A DNA stretch of 64,000 nt from Alcaligenes faecalis (GTDB lineage Bacteria > Pseudomonadota > Gammaproteobacteria > Burkholderiales > Burkholderiaceae_B), in assembly GCF_009497775.1 (NCBI RefSeq), contig NZ_CP031012.1:2542001-2606000 (forward strand). The letters are read 5' to 3'. The stretch's first letter is position 1. Every line of letters starts with the position of its first letter. A program made the translations under genes and the position numbers. This document shows positions 61,998-64,000 of the stretch, one piece after another. Below the pieces are notes generated by a model. That model saw only the letters and a list, made by a program, of their open reading frames with translations, had not been told where the DNA came from and ran no database searches.

Positions 61998-63080
61998 TTA
62001 GGTTTCCTGATCGAAGTCGATGACCACCCGGTCGGTCACCGGGAAGCTTTGACAACTGAGCACGAAACCGCGGGCTACTTCGTAATCTTCCAGTGCAAAG
62101 TTGGCGTCCATGTCCACTTCGCCCTCTACCACTTTGCAACGGCAGGTGGAACAAACCCCACCTTTACAGGAGTAAGGCAATTCCAGCCCTTGCTCCAGCG
62201 CCGCATCCAAAATACTGCTGTTGCTCTTGCTGATGGTCAGGTTGCGGGTGATACCGTCCTGAATCACGGTCAGCTCGCACTCTTCCTTGCCCGGAGCCTT
62301 GCGCGACTCTTCGCCCGTGCGCAAGGCACGTGGGCCTTTGGGGGCACCGAACAGCTCGAACTTGATCTGGGATTTTGCCAGGCCGTTTTCCTGCAAGGCG
62401 GCAACCACCTGCTCGCTCATGTCCTGGGGACCGCAGACAAAGGCCACATCCACACTGGCGGGATCGAACCATTGCTGCATCAGCTGGCGTACTTTTTCAC
62501 CGTCCAGACGACCGTTGAACAGGTCAATATCCTGCGTTTCCCGGCTCATGATATACACGATGGAGAAACGTTCCATATAGGTGTTTTTCAGGTCCTCGAT
62601 CTCTTCGCGGAACATGATGGCCGAGGAGGCACGGTTACCGAAAAACAGCGTGAAGGTCGACTGGGGCTCGGTATCCAGCGCGGTTTTCACCAGCGACAGA
62701 ATCGGGGTAATGCCGCTACCGACCGCAAAGGCGGCGTAACGGTGAGCCTGGCTGGGATCAAAGTCCACAGTGAAGTTGCCATCCGGTGGCATCACTTCCA
62801 GGGAAGCACCGGCTTCCAGGTGACTATTAGCCCAGGTAGAGAAGGCACCATCATTGACGCGCTTGATCGCCACGCGCAGCAAACGGTCGTGCGGAGCCGC
62901 ACAGATCGAATAGGAGCGGCGCAGTTCCTGGCCGTCCAGATGGGTGCGTAAGGTCAGGTATTGACCGGGGCGGAACTGAAACACATCCTGCAAATCGTCG
63001 GGCACGGTAAAGGCCACCACCACGGCGTCGCGGGTGCTGCGGGAGACCGAGGCCACAGGAAGAGAATAAAACTGACTCAT
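61998..63080 (-). CDS. paaE: Phenylacetyl-CoA epoxidase reductase PaaE
   Basis: Brings electrons from NADPH to the PaaABC(D) epoxidase. The 360-residue protein has an FAD domain (FRPGQYLTLRTHLDGQELRRSYSICA), an NAD(P) domain (VGSGITPILSLVKTAL, VCGPQDMSEQVV) and a C-terminal plant-type 2Fe-2S domain (PYSCKGGVCSTCRCKVVEG, FVLSCQSFP). The ATG at 63078-63080 follows the paaD stop by 4 bases; an earlier start at 63161 lies in paaD. Confidence 0.96.
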   Translation of the reverse strand: MSQFYSLPVASVSRSTRDAVVVAFTVPDDLQDVFQFRPGQYLTLRTHLDGQELRRSYSICAAPHDRLLRVAIKRVNDGAFSTWANSHLEAGASLEVMPPDGNFTVDFDPSQAHRYAAFAVGSGITPILSLVKTALDTEPQSTFTLFFGNRASSAIMFREEIEDLKNTYMERFSIVYIMSRETQDIDLFNGRLDGEKVRQLMQQWFDPASVDVAFVCGPQDMSEQVVAALQENGLAKSQIKFELFGAPKGPRALRTGEESRKAPGKEECELTVIQDGITRNLTISKSNSSILDAALEQGLELPYSCKGGVCSTCRCKVVEGEVDMDANFALEDYEVARGFVLSCQSFPVTDRVVIDFDQET

Positions 63081-63084
63081 AGGA

Positions 63085-63585
63085 CTAATGCGCCTTAAAG
63101 TAATCGAATGGTTCACCGCAGCTGATGCAGCGATACAGCGCCTTACAGGGTGTAGAGCCAAACTGGCTGATCACCCGTGTATGCGTGGAGCCGCATTGAG
63201 GACAGGCCACCACGGGCGCCTCGGGCTGACGCAGCAAACCAGAAATATCAACCGCACTTTGGGCCGGAGGAGCGATACCGTAGTCGCGCAAGGCCAACTT
63301 GCCCTGCTCGCTCATCCAATCGGTCGTCCAGGCCGGTGACAACTTCGTATCCACCCGAACCTGCTCGATACCGGCCTGTTGCAAGGCCTGTTCAATCGAG
63401 TGGCTCATCTCGTACATCGCCGGACAACCGGAGTAGGTCGGTGTGATGGTGACCACACACACGCCCTGCTCCCAACTCACGTCACGCACAATGCCCAGGT
63501 CCAGCAAGGAGATCACGGGGATCTCCGGGTCTGGAACCGTGGCCAGCACTTGCATGACCTGCTCGGTGCTCCAGGTCTGTGTCAT
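63085..63585 (-). CDS. paaD: Phenylacetyl-CoA epoxidase maturation protein PaaD
   Basis: A DUF59/MIP18-type protein of 166 residues that helps metal centre assembly in the epoxidase. It has VPDPEIPVISLLDLGIVRDV and TPTYSGCPAMYEM, then a C-terminal zinc-ribbon-like part with CPQCGSTH and CISCGEPFDYFKAH. The ATG at 63583-63585 has GGTGA upstream and begins after the paaC stop. Confidence 0.95.
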   Translation of the reverse strand: MTQTWSTEQVMQVLATVPDPEIPVISLLDLGIVRDVSWEQGVCVVTITPTYSGCPAMYEMSHSIEQALQQAGIEQVRVDTKLSPAWTTDWMSEQGKLALRDYGIAPPAQSAVDISGLLRQPEAPVVACPQCGSTHTRVISQFGSTPCKALYRCISCGEPFDYFKAH

Positions 63586-63590
63586 GGCAA

Positions 63591-64000
63591 TCACCAAGTG
63601 GCGTCAGGATACATACGTGGCAGATGCTGCATTTCTGCCAACAGAAACCCTAACGCTTCTGTGTGACGGCCTTGCGGGCCACCACGGTAGGCCTTGTGCT
63701 GAGCATCCTGTTCGGCCGGGCAACGCAGGGTCGCGCGCTCCAGCGCATTCTGGATGTACTCCAGGCAAGGTTGCCACAGGCTGGCCATCAAGGGCACGGC
63801 CTGACGCTGAGCCAGTTCCTCGGTGACCTCGTCATCCAGGAACAGTTCACCCAGGTAGAACCAGGCGTCATCAATCGCTTTTTGCATGCGCTGATGGCTC
63901 TCGGGCGTACCGTCACCCAGGCGCACGATCAGATCGGTCGAGCGACGCAGGTGATACAGCACTTCTTTGTGTGCCTTCTGGGCAATGGCACGAATCTGCT
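63591..64000 (-). CDS. paaC: Phenylacetyl-CoA epoxidase subunit PaaC, C-terminal part (runs off right edge)
   Basis: The structural non-catalytic subunit of the epoxidase. Only the last 136 codons are present; the frame is open through base 64000, so its start lies outside. KAHKEVLYHLRRSTDLIVRLGDGT is the PaaC ferritin-like helix region, and AEMQHLPRMYPDATW the end. The upstream genes paaA and paaB are expected outside the window. Confidence 0.93.
   Translation of the reverse strand, partial: QIRAIAQKAHKEVLYHLRRSTDLIVRLGDGTPESHQRMQKAIDDAWFYLGELFLDDEVTEELAQRQAVPLMASLWQPCLEYIQNALERATLRCPAEQDAQHKAYRGGPQGRHTEALGFLLAEMQHLPRMYPDATW

Overview
The window looks like a chromosomal segment of a betaproteobacterium of the family Alcaligenaceae, most likely Alcaligenes or a close relative. 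This rests on the protein sequences (ParC/ParE, Rho, ClpB, GlnE, the cbb3 oxidase operon, a Fnr with a CxxCx5C cluster) and on the gene neighbourhoods. It is inference, since no database was searched. The sequence is dense, mostly on the minus strand, with no tRNA, rRNA, IS element or CRISPR that I can see.

Layout. 1-5.5 kb: the 5' part of alaS, then a urate-degradation locus. A GntR/FCD regulator and puuE (allantoinase) face uraH and a cytochrome-c-fused urate oxidase (puuD-like), across a divergent region with a 12-bp palindrome. 5.5-9.1 kb: four minus-strand genes resembling type IVb pilus TcpQ/PilL, PilN, PilO2 and PilP, with PilN cut short before its secretin domain. 9.1-12.8 kb: a UgpB-like binding protein, a DadA-type dehydrogenase and a 2Fe-2S/FNR-type reductase. 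12.9-20.6 kb: parC, parE, trxA, rho and gdhA. 20.7-30.1 kb: a catabolic module with a flavin reductase, a Rieske dioxygenase (alpha and beta) and a Dpp-type ABC importer, facing a V4R sensor and GntR pair. 30.1-34.7 kb: an RTG-type class A beta-lactamase and a YhdP/AsmA-like protein. 34.8-41.2 kb: glnE, queH and clpB.

41.2-49.3 kb is an anaerobic/microaerobic regulon: fnr, ccoNOQP, ccoG, a short ccoH, a small membrane protein, ccoS and a P-type ATPase relative of CcoI that has kept only its membrane core. Three FNR boxes are visible. Two of them lie with their centre exactly 41.5 nt from ATG codons (fnr, ccoI, and a 13-codon ORF on the other side of the ccoI box), which predicts leaderless transcripts. 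The 13-codon transcript ends after about 85 nt at a strong terminator and is the best candidate here for an undescribed FNR-activated small RNA or micro-ORF.

49.6-57.5 kb: aceA, queF, an MFS transporter, pgsA, uvrC, nagZ and acpS. 57.6-64.0 kb: the phenylacetate operon paaC(partial)-D-E-N-G-I-K, minus strand, running off the right edge.

How parts work together: urate is taken through 5-hydroxyisourate to allantoin and allantoate, with the OHCU decarboxylase not in the window. The paa genes epoxidise and open phenylacetyl-CoA. Fnr controls the high-affinity cbb3 oxidase and its assembly proteins. QueH and QueF belong to queuosine synthesis, and the dioxygenase module probably imports and oxidises an unidentified aromatic compound.
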